Positions 9,406 through 22,715 of a stretch of 64,000 bases of DNA are shown piece by piece. Each line of letters opens with the position of its first letter. Position 1 is the first letter of the stretch. A model generated the notes under the pieces. That model saw only the letters and a list, made by a program, of their open reading frames with translations, had not been told where the DNA came from and did no database searches. A program made the position numbers and the translations under genes. Source of the DNA: Streptomyces diastatochromogenes (GTDB lineage Bacteria; Actinomycetota; Actinomycetes; Streptomycetales; Streptomycetaceae); assembly GCA_026913215.1 (NCBI GenBank), contig JAPTYK010000001.1:1178001-1242000 (forward strand), given 5' to 3'.

Positions 9406-10018
9406 GGGTGCTGAGGGTGGGCGACCGGGCCCTCCTGGTGGAACTGGACGGCGGCGGGGCGACCGAGGCCTTCCACGCCGAGCTGCTGCGGCGGCGGGCG
9501 GCCGGTGCGCTGCCCCCGTACGGGAGATCGTCCCGGCCGCGCGGACGGTGCTCCTCGACGGGGTGGCCGATCCGGAGCGGCTCGCGGCGGAGCTGACCGG
9601 CTGGGAGCGGCGCCGCTCCACGCGCGCGTGGGCGAGGCGGTCGAGGTGCCGGTCCGCTACGACGGGCCCGATCTGGCGGAGGTCGCCGCGCTGTGGGGGT
9701 GTCCGTGGAGGCGGCGGTACGGATCCACACGGCGGCCGAGTTCCGGGTCGCCTTCTGCGGGTTCGCCCCCGGCTTCGGCTATCTGACGGGGCTCGGCGAG
9801 CGGTACGAGGTGCCGCGCCGGGCCACCCCGCGCACGGCGGTCCCGGCCGGTTCGGTCGCCCTGGCGGGCCCGTACACCGGGATCTATCCGCGCTCCTCCC
9901 CGGCGGCTGGCAGCTGATCGGCACGACCGACCTGGTGCTGTGGGACGTCGGGCGGGACCCGGCCGCGCTGCTCACGCCCGGCACCCGGGTCCGGTTCACG
10001 GCGGAGGGCGGGCGATGA
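9402..10018 (+). CDS. pxpB: 5-oxoprolinase subunit PxpB (allophanate hydrolase subunit 1-like), frameshifted
   Basis: About 206 aa after four repairs near 9519 (C run), 9610, 9700 (G run) and 9903. The KipI/AHS1 domain shows [18 protein letters not shown] and [20 protein letters not shown] with YTGIYP and GGWQLIGTT, the core of the cyclophilin-like fold. It overlaps pxpA at GTGA and pxpC at ATGA. It provides the kinase-like half of the 5-oxoprolinase together with PxpC. Confidence 0.9.
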
Positions 10019-10874
10019 GCGACCGTGCCGTCGCCGTGGTCCGGGCCGGGGCCCTGACGACCGTGCAGGACCTGGGGCGCACGGGGTACGCGCACCTGGG
10101 CGTGCCCCGCTCGGGCGCCCTCGACCCGGCGGCCGGACGGCTCGTCAACCGGCTCGTCGGCAATGCGGAGGACGCGGCCGTCCTGGAGACCACCGTCAAC
10201 GGGTGCGCGCTGCGGCCCGGTGCGCGGTGACCGTGGCGGTGGGCGGCGCGCCCTGCCCGGTCCGGGTGGACGGCCGCCCGGCCGCCTGGGGCACGGCGGT
10301 CCGGGTCGGGGCCGGATCCGTCCTGGAGGTCGGCGCGGCCGTGCGCGGTCTGCGCGCGTACGTGGCGTTCGGCGGCGGGATCGCCGTCGCGCCGGTGCTC
10401 GGCAGCCGCTCCACCGACCTGCTGTCGGGCCTCGGCCCGCCGCCGCTGGCGGAGGGTGCGGTGCTGCCTCTGGGGGCGGACACGGCCGTACGGGGGCCGG
10501 TCGACGCTCCTCCTGGCCTGGCCCGCCGGACGAACTCGTCCTGCGGGTCCGGCCGGGCCCCAGGACGACTGGTTCACCGGCGCGGCGCTCCACGCCTTCA
10601 CCACGCGCGCGTACCGGGTGTCCCCGGCGAGCAACCGCATCGGGCTGCGGCTCGAAGGGCCTCCCCTGGAGCGGGCCGTGCCGGGCGAGCTGGCGAGCGA
10701 GGGCATGGTCCTGGGCGCGGTGCAGGTGCCGCCGGACGGGCGCCCCGTGGTCTTCCTCGCGGACCACCCGACGACCGGGGCTATCCGGTGGTCGCGGTGG
10801 TGCGGGAGGCCGACCTGGGCGCGGCGGCCCAGGCGGTCCCGGGGACGCCGGTGCGGTTCGTGGCGGTGCGCTGA
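10015..10874 (+). CDS. pxpC: 5-oxoprolinase subunit PxpC (allophanate hydrolase subunit 2-like), frameshifted
   Basis: About 287 aa after four repairs near 10225, 10515, 10558 and 10782. The start [30 protein letters not shown] is the hallmark of the KipA/AHS2 biotin-dependent carboxyltransferase-like family. The C-terminal half has the usual [16 protein letters not shown] and [19 protein letters not shown]. It is the last gene of the operon and converges on the fused 5-oxoprolinase gene across a 150-bp repeat region. Confidence 0.9.
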
Positions 10875-10876
10875 CG

Positions 10877-11012
10877 GGCCCCGGGGCGGTGCACTGACGG
10901 GTCTCGCAGGGGGTGCGCTGACGGGTCTCGCAGAGGCGGTGCGCTGACGGGCCCAGGGACGGTGCATTGGCAGGTCTCGCAGAGGCGGTGCGTTGTCGGG
11001 TCGTAGGGGCAG
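10877..11012. repeat. Degenerate 26-bp tandem repeat between convergent genes
   Basis: Four to five imperfect copies of a unit resembling GCTGACGGGTCTCGCAGAGG plus GGTGC. Some copies carry GCCCAGGGAC in place of the TCTCGCAGAGG part. The array fills nearly the whole gap between the stops of pxpC and the fused 5-oxoprolinase. No gene is seen in it. Confidence 0.75.
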
Positions 11013-11024
11013 CGGGCCGACGGT

Positions 11025-14609
<3,585 letters not shown>

Positions 14610-14613
<4 letters not shown>

Positions 14614-15598
14614 CTCCCCATTGTGGCCGCGAGCGCCGCCGCGAGGGCGTCCTCCGCGCGCGCGTCGAGCGGCGCCGTGCCCGTGCCGTCGGCCCAGTGG
14701 CGCAGTTCGGCGGCGGCGAGCAGCAGGAGCTGCGGGAGCAGGTCGCGGCTGCGGCGCAGGACCCAGCCGGTGCCGGCGGTGGCGAGCCAGAGCAGGGCCT
14801 CGGCGCGGGTCGGCGGCGGTTCGACGGGCTCCGTCGGGGGCGGGGCGCCGTGGGCGAGTCCCCGGTCGGCGAGGAGCCGGTGGAAGCCGGCGGCGACGGC
14901 CCGGTGACCGCGCTCGCCGGGATGGAGCCGGTCGGCGCTCCACAGGGCGCGGTCCTCGGTCCAGGCGGGGTCGTCGAGGTGCAGGTGGACGGCTCCGTAC
15001 CGGTCGGAGAGCGCGTGCACGACCGCGTTGACGGAGCGCTGGCGGCGGGCGAGCGGACGCGCCAGCGGCGGGGGCAGACCGAGCATCCGTCCCGGATCGG
15101 GAAGACAGGCCGTCAGGAGTACGGCTCCGAGGGCGTCGAGGTCGGCGCAGACCCGGTCCAGGCGGTGGGCGAGGAGCCCGATGTCGAAGGTGCGGCGCAG
15201 GGTGTCGTTCACCCCGACGACGACGGAGGCCAGGTGCGGCCGGAACGCGAGGGCGCGGGGGGCCTGCCGCTCGGCGACGTCCGCGCTCGTCGCCCCGCTG
15301 GTGGCGAGGTTCAGGAAAGCGCTCCCCCGTCCTTCGGCCGCGAGCCCGTCGGCGAGCAGCCCGGCCCACTCCGCCAGGCGCCGCCGCCCGGTCCCCGACG
15401 CCCTCGCTGAACGAGTCCCCGAGCACGGCGAACCGAAGGGGTTCCCCGTGCTCCTCGTCCCTCCGCCGCCCCGGGGCGGGGACACGGACCGGGCCGCCGC
15501 CGCCCCGGGCCCCGGGACACCGGCCACCACGGTGCCGGGCCCGGCCGGGACCGGACCCGCCACACCCGCCCCGGCGTCCCGGCCGTCTCCGTCGTCAT
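14610..15598 (-). CDS. SGNH/GDSL-family hydrolase, frameshifted
   Basis: About 330 aa. Block I is [14 protein letters not shown] with the catalytic Ser; block III is [10 protein letters not shown]; the catalytic Asp/His block is [12 protein letters not shown]. The ATG at 15598 overlaps the upstream glycosyltransferase stop, and its own TGA overlaps the 5-oxoprolinase start, both as ATGA. Breaks lie near 15385 and in the Arg/Pro-rich N-terminus near 15480. It may deacylate or deacetylate a glycan or lipid made by the two adjoining glycosyltransferases; that role is inferred from context. Confidence 0.85.
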
Positions 15599-16772
15599 CG
15601 CCGCGCCTCCTCGGGGACCAGCGGCCGGGCCGTCGGGAGGGCGTCGTGGGCGTGGAGGAAGGCGGTGACCGCGCGGTCCCAGGAGAAGACCTCCGCACGC
15701 GCGCGTGCGGCCCGGCGGCGGACGGTCTCCGGGGCCGCGAGGACGCTCCGCACCCCGGCGGCGAAGGCGGCCGGGGTGTCGGCGGCGGACGCGCCCGCCG
15801 TGCCCACGACCTCGGGCAGGGCGGAGGAGGCGCTGACCACGACGGGGTCCCGCAGGCGAGGGCCTCCAGGGCGGAGAGGCCGAACGTCTCCGCGGGCCCC
15901 GGCGCCAGGCACACGTCGGCCGCCGCCTGGAGGTCCGCCAGGGCCTCCCGGTCGGCGACGTGCCCGAGGAACCGCACCGGCAGGCGCCGCTCGCGCGCCC
16001 GGCGCTCCAGGGAGCCCCTCAGCGGGCCGTCCCCGCGACCACGAGCGCCGCCGCGATCCCTCCGCCCGCAGCTCCTCCAGGGCGTCCAGGGCCGTGCCCG
16101 GCCGTTTCTCGACCGAGAGGCGCGAGCACAGCAGGAGCAGCACCCGCTCCCCGTCGGCGTACCGGGCCCGCAGGGCGGTGCCGCGGCGGCCGGGCGGCAG
16201 TGCTCCAGGTCCACGCCGAGCGGGGCCCGTACGACGTTGCGCGCCCCGATCCGTACGAACTCGCGCTCCGCCCACTCCGTGGTGCACACGATCCGGGCGA
16301 AGGCCCACGCCGTGCGGCGGTTGAGCCGGTCCGCCGCGCGGGACGCGAGCGCGGGCGGCACGCCCCAGGTGCGCAGCACCCGTCCGCGGTCTCGTGGGAG
16401 ACCATGACGGACGGCACGCGCGCGCGTCGCGCCCACTCCCCGTCCACCGCAGGGTGGTGCGGTCCGAGACCTCGATCCGGTCGGGGGCGAGTTCGTCGAG
16501 GAGCCGGCGGACCCGGTGCCGGTCGGCGAGGACCCGGTAGCCGCCGGTGCCGGGGAGCACGGGCCCGGGGAGGGTGAGGACCCGGCCCTGCTCGGTGCGG
16601 CGGTCGCTCGCGACGTCTCCGGGCACGACGAGGACGGGTTCGTGGCCGGCGGCCAGATAGCCGCGGCCGAGCTGTTCGAGGGCGGTGCGCAGGCCCCCGA
16701 GGTGGGGGTCACGAAGTTCGCGAGCCGCACGATCCTGAGCCCGGAGCCGCCCTCCGTGCGGACGCCGTTCAC
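15595..16772 (-). CDS. GT4-family glycosyltransferase, frameshifted
   Basis: About 393 aa. It opens LRIVRLANFVTPTSGG with a GT-B N-terminal Rossmann fold, resembling actinobacterial mannosyltransferases of the PimC type as I recall them. The acceptor-side segment and the C-terminal ERVLLLLCSRLSVEKRPG nucleotide-sugar domain are present. The ending is PEVVGTAGASAADTPAAFAAG. The start is GTG at 16772 overlapping the preceding TGA (GTGA); the stop overlaps the SGNH gene. Several breaks lie at about 16445, 16385, 16200, 16060 and 15860. It probably transfers mannose or another hexose to a lipid or wall acceptor. Confidence 0.8.
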
Positions 16773-17881
16773 GCCGCCACCGCCGTCCGCTCGCGCAGCA
16801 CCTCCAGGTAGTGGCCGATCAGTTCGTCGCCGAGCGCCTCCCAGGTGCGTCCTCGACGGCGGTCCGGCCGCCCGCCCGTAGGCGGCGCGCATGTCCGGTG
16901 CGGCGGCGAGCGCGGCGACGGCCGCGCGCAGCGCGTCCGGGTCGCCCGGGGCACGAGGAGCCCGGTGCGCCCGTGGTCGACCAGGTCCAGGGGCCGCCGG
17001 CCGCCGGGGCGACGACGGGGACCCCGCTGGCCATGGCCTCCTGGACGGTCTGGCAGAAGGTCTCGTACGGGCCGGTGTGGGCGAAGACGTCGAGCGAGGC
17101 GAAGATCCGGGCGAGGTCGGCGCCGGTGCGGCGGCCCAGGAACCGGGCGCCCGGCAGGGCCGCGCGCAGGGCGGGCCTGCTCGGCCCGTCCCCGACGACC
17201 ACGACCCGGACGCCGGGGAGCGCGCAGACGCCGGCGAGCAGGTCCACCCGCTTCTCGGGGCGAGGCGGCCCACGTAGCCGACAAGGAGCTCCCGTCGGGG
17301 GCGAGTTCGCGGCGGAGGGCGGTGTCGCGCAGCGCGGGGCGGAAGCGGACGGTGTCCACGCCTCGGCCCCAGCGCCGGATGCGGCCGATGCCGTGGGCCT
17401 CCAGGTCGCGCACGGCGGCGGAGGAGGGGCGAGGGTGCGGTCGGCGGCACCGTGCACGGCGCGGAGGCGGCGCCAGGCGGCGCCCTCGCCGGTCCCGACG
17501 TACGTGCGCGCGTAGCCGGCGAGGTCGGTCTGGTAGACGGCGACGGCGGGTATGCCGAGCCGGGCGGCGGCGGTCATGCCCCGGACGCCGAGGACGAACG
17601 GTCCGGCGAGGTGGACGAGGTCGGCGCGGTGGGCGGCGATGGCGGCGGCGACCCGGCGGCTGGGCAGGGCGACCCGTACCTGCGGATAGCCGGGCAGCGG
17701 CAGGAGGGCACCCGGACGACGGGGCAGGGGCCTCGGTGTCCGCGGCCGGGTCGGCGACGGCGGGGGCGATGACGAGCGGGGCGTGGCCCCGCCGGACGAG
17801 GTGGCGCGCGGTCTGCAGGGCGCAGTGCGCCACACCGTTGACGTCGGGAGGGAAGGATTCGGTGACGATGACGACACGCAT
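16769..17881 (-). CDS. GT4-family glycosyltransferase (MgtA/PimB-like), frameshifted
   Basis: About 373 aa. The start MRVVIVTESFPPDVNGVAH closely follows the GDP-mannose-dependent alpha-mannosyltransferase pattern of actinobacteria. Other landmarks are YQTDLAGYARTYVG, LVGYVGRLAPEKRVDLLAG, VVVVGDGPSRPAL and the GT4 motif GPYETFCQTVQEAMASGVP. ATG at 17881. Frame breaks lie near 17715, 17430, 17265, 16995 and 16860. It is the first gene of a four-gene overlapping cluster, after a 435-bp repeat-rich gap. It probably mannosylates a lipid or lipoglycan precursor. Confidence 0.85.
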   Translation of the reverse strand: MRVVIVTESFPPDVNGVAHCALQTARHLVRRGHAPLVIAPAVADPAADTEAPAPSSGCPPAAARLSAGTGRPAQPPGRRRHRRPPRRPRPPRRTVRPRRPGHDRRRPARHTRRRRLPDRPRRLRAHVRRDRRGRRLAPPPRRARCRRPHPRPSSAAVRDLEAHGIGRIRRWGRGVDTVRFRPALRDTALRRELAPDGSSLSATWAASPREAGGPARRRLRAPRRPGRGRRGRAEQARPARGPAGRPVPGPPHRRRPRPDLRLARRLRPHRPVRDLLPDRPGGHGQRGPRRRPGGRRPLDLVDHGRTGLLVPRATRTRCARPSPRSPPHRTCAPPTGGRPDRRRGRTWEALGDELIGHYLEVLRERTAVAA

Positions 17882-17939
17882 ACGGGTGTTCTCGTCGCGC
17901 TCGGCGTGTCCCCGCCGACGTGGATCTGGACGGGGAGGG

Positions 17940-18205
17940 AACGTCCCGTGAGCGTTTCCCCCGGAGCCGGGAACACGTGCACGGAGCCGGGAGAACACAC
18001 CGGGGAGGCCGGGGCCGGGAGAACACACCGGATCCAAGGCCGGGACAACACAGCGGAGCCGAAGCCGGGGCCGGGCCGAAGCCGGGACAACACAGCGGAG
18101 CCGGAGCCGGGGCCGGAGGCCGGAGCCGGGGCCGGAGGCCGGAGCCGGGGCCGGAGGCCGGGGCAACGGCCGGGAACGCACCGGCCCCGGGACGGGGCCA
18201 CGGTC
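17940..18205. repeat. GC-rich tandem repeats upstream of glycosyltransferase operon
   Basis: The 435-bp gap 17882-18316 has no gene. It holds two copies of GCCGGGAGAACACACCGG-type units (about 17980-18035), two of GCCGGGACAACACAGCGGAG (about 18040-18105) and three of an 18-bp unit CCGGAGCCGGGGCCGGAG (about 18105-18165). The whole block is built from related CCGGGAC/CCGGAG words. The promoter of the minus-strand operon must lie in or beside it. Confidence 0.75.
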
Positions 18206-18316
18206 GGCGGGTTCTCCGCCGCAGGCCGCGCCGTCCCGGGGCCGGGTGGCGGGGGCTCGGGGCGCGGGGTCGGGCCGGGAGGGTTGGCCGGACCTGTCGC
18301 TGTCCCGGAGCCGGGG

Positions 18317-19724
18317 TCAGACCTGGAGGTCCGGCCCTATCCGGTTGCGTACGGCCGTCTGGACCTCGACCTCTTCGGCCGGGTCCGCGGCGAGCCTGCG
18401 CAATCGTTCGGCGACGCGCACGTCACCGGTCTCGGCGTGCTGGGCCGCGATCTCGCGGGTGGTCTCCTCGCAGTCCCAGAGGCATTCGACGGCGAAGCCG
18501 GTCGCGAAGGTGGGGTCGGTGCTGGCGAGGGCGCACGCCACGCGGCCGCGCAGCCGGGAGGAGGTCGTCTCGCGGTAGACGTGGCGCAGCACGGGGCCGC
18601 GCAGGCGATGCCGAGGCGTCCGGCGCCGTCGACGAGGCAGGTGAGCTCGGGGCGTCGGGCCCGCGGAGCGCACGGTGTCGCGCAGGACGCCGAGGACGAG
18701 GCCGGCGTCCTGGGCGGTGCCCCGGCAGGCGAGGGTCTCGGCGGCCGCGGTCCCGAGGGCGTCGGTGCGCCGGACCCACGCGCGGGCGCGGGCGACGGCG
18801 TCGTCGCCGCACATCCGCCGGTAGGCGGCGACGGCGGCGTCGGCGATCTCGCGGGAGTCGCCGTCGACCGCGGCCTCGACGAGGTCGAGGACGGCGGGGT
18901 CCCGTGACTCGGCGAGGTGGTGCAGGGCGGCGCCGCGGGCTCCCGGCGCGCCGTACCGGGCGGCGGCGAGGAGCTCGGGCCGGTCCTCGGGTCCGGCCAC
19001 GGCGGTCAGGCAGCGGGCGGCGGGGCCGTACAGCACGGCTCCGCGCTCGTACCCTCCTGCGCCCAGTCGAGGACGGCCTTGACGCTCCACTCGGGGCGGG
19101 GCCCGGCGGGGCGCATCTGGCGCTGCCAGCGGTCGAAGGAGCCCTGTTCCCGGGCGGCCCGGACGCGGGCGCCGACGGCCTCGCGCGGGTCCTCGGCCCA
19201 GAGCCGCCAGGGCGGGGCTCGTAGGCGTCGCGGACGGTGCTCGCCAGTTCGGCGTCGCCCTCGGCGTCGGCCGGGAAGCGGGCCAGTACGGGCAGGGCGA
19301 GCGCGCGGAGGCCGGCGTCGTCGTCGCGGACGGCCAGCTCGTCCAGGGCCCAGGCCCAGTTGGCGCCGGTCTCCGCGTACCGCCGGAGCAGCAGCAGGGC
19401 GTCCTGGCGTCCGTAGGACGCGAGGTGGCCCAGGACGGCGAGCGCGAGCCCGGTCCGGGACTCCTCGGTGTCGAGGTGGTCCTCGGCGTCGAAGAGGTGC
19501 GCCTCGATCTCGTTCAGGCCTCCGTGGAGGTCCAGGTAGAGACGGGCGTAGTACGGGAGCGGTTCTCGACCTGCCAGTCGTGGCGGGGTCGTCGAGAACG
19601 CAGTGGTTGAGGGCCGCGAGGGCCTCGGCGCGTGGCGCGGCGAGCGCGTGCAGGGTGCCGTCGCCGCGCCCCGCTGCAGCAGGCCGAGCAGGGTGCCGCT
19701 CGGCGCTATGACTGGATCGAACAT
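18317..19724 (-). CDS. HEAT-repeat domain protein, frameshifted
   Basis: About 470 aa of repeated two-helix units rich in Ala, Leu, Arg and Asp (for example HLFDAEDHLDTEESRTG, LALAVLGHLASYGRQDALLL, AARYGAPGARGAALHHLAES), characteristic of HEAT/ARM solenoids that act as binding scaffolds. ATG at 19724 with a GAGG 10 bases upstream; the start MFDPVIAPSGTLLGLLQRG is hydrophobic but not a signal peptide. Breaks are near 19670, 19560, 19215, 19055 and 18600-18660. The molecular role is unknown. Confidence 0.75.
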
Positions 19725-19989
19725 GGGAAGACGCCTCACATCAAGCTGTCGACACGACCGGGGGATACCGGGGGTGACCCGGTCGGGCGGTACATCGCCC
19801 GTACGCCTAGGCCGTGCGGCAACATTCGGGGCCGTCCGTCGTCGTCATCGTGATTCGCCTGCCAGTGACCATCTTCCTCAGCCTCTCGTCGGTGGCCCGT
19901 TTTGCCGGGCCCGCCGTCATGATGACCCACCCATTTCGCCACCGCGACCACATTTACGACGCTGCCCCCACCTGGGGTTCAGCCGCCGT

Positions 19990-20382
19990 TCACCTGGATC
20001 CGAAGAGCTCCAGGAGTTCGGTCTTGCCGAACATGCGGGCGGTGTCGAGCGCGGACGGAGTGCCTGCCTCCGGATTCGCCCCGGCGGCGAGGAGGGCGCG
20101 GATCACGGCGTCCTCGCCCTTGAAGACGGCGCCGGCGAGCGGGGTCTGTCCGCGGTCGTTGGCGCGGTCGGCCTCGGCGCCGCGCTCCAGGAGGACGGTG
20201 ACCGCGGCGGCGTGGCCGTGGTAGGCGGCGAGCATGACGAGGGTGTCGCCCTTGTCGTTGGTGAGGTTCGCGGGGACGCCCGCGTCGAGGTAGGCGGCGA
20301 GGGCGTCGGCGTCACCCGCGCGCGCGAGGTCGAAGACCTTGGACGCCAGCTCGATGACCTCGGGGTCCGGAGTCTCGCTCAT
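19990..20382 (-). CDS. Ankyrin-repeat protein
   Basis: An intact 130-aa protein starting MSETPDPEVIELASKVFDLARAG. Three to four ankyrin units are visible (DALAAYLDAGVPANLTNDKG, TLVMLAAYHGHAAAVTVLLE, QTPLAGAVFKGEDAVIRALL), with the usual TPL/AA/G spacing. AGGCGG lies about 9 bases before the ATG at 20382. Small stand-alone ankyrin proteins of this size are common in Streptomyces; partner unknown. Confidence 0.88.
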   Translation of the reverse strand: MSETPDPEVIELASKVFDLARAGDADALAAYLDAGVPANLTNDKGDTLVMLAAYHGHAAAVTVLLERGAEADRANDRGQTPLAGAVFKGEDAVIRALLAAGANPEAGTPSALDTARMFGKTELLELFGSR

Positions 20383-20582
20383 CGGGTGGGACCGCCTTTC
20401 TCCTGCTGTGTCGACCTGTGCACGGCAAGCGCGGCCGTACGAGTGAATCGACAGGGTACTGCCCGTCCGGGGACATGACGGCGCCCGACCGAGGCAAAGA
20501 TCACGACATCCGATACCGGCGCCACCCCTAGCGCACGTCGGGTATTTCGCCACCCGGGACGGCGTCCGCCGTCCGCCGGTCA

Positions 20583-20605
20583 AGTGAAATCACCCGTTTT
20601 TCACT
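20583..20605. promoter_or_regulatory. Inverted repeat in AT-rich leader of smeA
   Basis: AGTGAAA (20583-20589) and TTTCACT (20599-20605) form a perfect 7-bp inverted repeat with a 9-bp centre, in an unusually AT-rich stretch (20580-20640) upstream of smeA. smeA-ssfA is reported to be sporulation-regulated, so this is a candidate operator or part of the promoter. The rest of the 307-bp gap 20383-20689 holds no gene. Confidence 0.4.
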
Positions 20606-20689
20606 CTAATGCACCTTTAGTCACATAGATACTTGCTGTGAACCTGGAAGAACTCATGGTGACTGTCCCCTCAACCAGGAGAACAACCA

Positions 20690-20884
20690 ATGATCCTGTC
20701 CATCTCAGGCGTGGTCCTGCTCGGCATCATCTGCTTCCTGTTCTTCAAGAAGGACGGGATGAAGGCCTCGCACGCCCTCGTCAGCGCGCTGTTCGGCTTC
20801 TACCTCGCGGGCACCGCCATCGCCCCGAGCATCACGGCGGGTGGGCAGAGCCTCGCCGGTCTCCTGGGCGGGATCAAGTTCTGA
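20690..20884 (+). CDS. smeA: SmeA-like small sporulation membrane protein
   Basis: 64 aa with two hydrophobic segments (residues 2-20, ISGVVLLGIICFLFF, and about 28-48, ALVSALFGFYLAGTAIA) joined by a short KKDG loop. The ATG at 20690 follows AGGAG about 8 bases upstream. In S. coelicolor SmeA is a small membrane protein needed in sporulation that targets the FtsK-like SsfA to division septa. The size, topology and immediate downstream FtsK-like gene match that pair. Confidence 0.82.
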   Translation: MILSISGVVLLGIICFLFFKKDGMKASHALVSALFGFYLAGTAIAPSITAGGQSLAGLLGGIKF

Positions 20885-20930
20885 CGCCCTCCAGTCCCTT
20901 CCGTCGATTCCATCGATTCAGGAGTACTTC

Positions 20931-22646
20931 GTGGCCCGGCGACCACTCCCCCGCATTCTGAGCAGCGGCAGCGCGCAGATCGCTCGCAGTCGAGAGATCG
21001 CGCGCTCGGCCGCCGACAGCGCCACCGACGTGCTCCATCCGCTGATCACGGTCTCCCGCGGTCTGCGGAAGCTGGCCGCGACCGCGCGTGCCAAGTGGGC
21101 CGCGACCCCGAAGGAGCGGCGTGGTCCCACGCTGCTCCTGGTCGCGGCCTGCGTCCTGGTCGTCGCCCTGATGCCGTACGGGCCGCTCCTCGCGCTCGTC
21201 GCCCTGATGGGCGCGGCCGCCTGGAAGGGCCGTGAACGGCCGGTCGTGAAGACCGGGCCCGACGACGCGGAGGTCGCCCGGCTCAAGGGCCTGTACGAGG
21301 CCCTCGTGCCGTACTTCTCCGTCCCCGACGACCCCTCCCCGCTCTTCGCCCACGGCGGCGACTGGAGCGGCGCCTTCGCGGAGCACGCCTTCGACGAGGA
21401 CGGCCGGCTCACCCGGCTGAGGATCGCCTATCCCCCCTACTTCACCGACGGCGAGCCCGCCGCACGCGCGCGCATCGAGCAGCTGCTGCACGCCAAGTCC
21501 GGGCGCGGCCGCGAGTACCTCTTCGACTGGGACGAGGAGGGCAACCGGCTCGTCATGAGCGTGCTGCCCGCCCTGCCCACCACCATCGCCGCCCAGCGCT
21601 TCGTCACCGTGCCGGGCGAGACCGTCCTCGGCTTCACCGACGCCGACGCCGTGCAGCGGACCGTGCCCGTCGTCTCGGCGGACGGCACGCAGGACGCGCC
21701 GACCGTCGTCTGGCGCACCGGCCCCCGCTCCACCGAGCCGCACCTGCTCGCCGTCGGCCAGCCCGGCAGCGGCACCACCTCGCTGCTGCGCTCGATCGCC
21801 CTCCAGGCCCTCCCCACGGGGACGTGCTGATCGTCGACGGCGGCGGCACCGGCGAGTACGCGTGCCTGACCGGCCGCGACGGGGTCCTCGCGGTCGAGTG
21901 CGGGCTCTCGGCGCCCTCGCCACCCTGGAGTGGGCGGCGCACGAGACGGAGCGGCGGCTGATCGCCGCGAACCGGGCCCGGCAGGCCGGCCTCCCGCCCG
22001 GAGGACACCCGCCGCCCGCTGTGGGTCCTGCTCGACCGGCCGGGCGTCCTCGGCCACCTGGCCGCCGCCGACGGCCGCCCCGACCCGCAGGAGCTGCTCC
22101 AGGTGCCGCTGCGGCACGGGCGCGCGGCGCAGGTCACGGTGGTGGTCGCCGAGCAGTTCGACAGCGTGGACACCCTGGGCGAGGCGGTACGGACCCACAC
22201 CCGGGCCCGGATCGTCCTCGGCCCCGCCTCCCCGGAGCAGATCGCCTCCGTCCTGGGCGCCCGGCCGCACACCACGCCGACGCCCGAGGTCCCGGCGGGA
22301 CGCGGCTACGCGCGCCTGGGCACCGGCCCGGTCCTGCGGCTCCAGGTGCCGGCGACGCCCGACCCGTACGACGACGGGACGAGCGAGGCGCACCGCCAGG
22401 CGGTCCTGGAGCTCCTCCCGGAGCGCCGCGCGCTCCGGCCCCGGCGGCGCCGGTCATGGCCAAGGCCCCGGCCGCGGCCTCGGACACCGTCTCCTTCTCG
22501 GCCGTCGCCGCGCCCCGGACACGGTCGCGCTCTCGGCCGCCGCGGTCGAGGCGGCCCCGGCTCGGCGCCGGAGCCGGCCCCGGCGCCCCGCTCCGAGGCG
22601 GGCCCCACCCGGCCCCGCTCCACAGGCCCGTCCCGCGGAGGGCTGA
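20931..22646 (+). CDS. ssfA: SsfA-like SpoIIIE/FtsK-type protein, frameshifted
   Basis: About 573 aa after repairs near 21820, 21905, 22005 and 22440. The N-terminus has basic helices, then a hydrophobic pair at about residues 64-98 (TLLLVAACVLVVALMPYGP). An alpha/beta ATPase-like domain follows. The P-loop position reads GQPGSGTTSLLR, so the conserved Lys is Thr, and the Walker B-like strand LWVLLDRPG lacks the acidic pair. A Pro/Ala/Arg-rich tail ends near a strong terminator. GTG at 20931 with AGGAG 6 bases upstream, 47 bp after smeA. It presumably acts at sporulation septa with SmeA, perhaps without ATP hydrolysis. Confidence 0.8.
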
Positions 22647-22662
22647 GCACCCGCGCCGAGCA

Positions 22663-22701
22663 GTACGGAGGGTCCCGCGCGCGCGTGGGGACCCTCCGTA
22701 C
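22663..22701. terminator. Bidirectional hairpin terminator
   Basis: A perfect 14-bp stem, GTACGGAGGGTCCC (22663-22676) with GGGACCCTCCGTAC (22688-22701), around an 11-base loop. It lies between the convergent ssfA and MocR genes and can serve both. Confidence 0.85.
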
Positions 22702-22715
22702 GTCCGTGTGACGGG

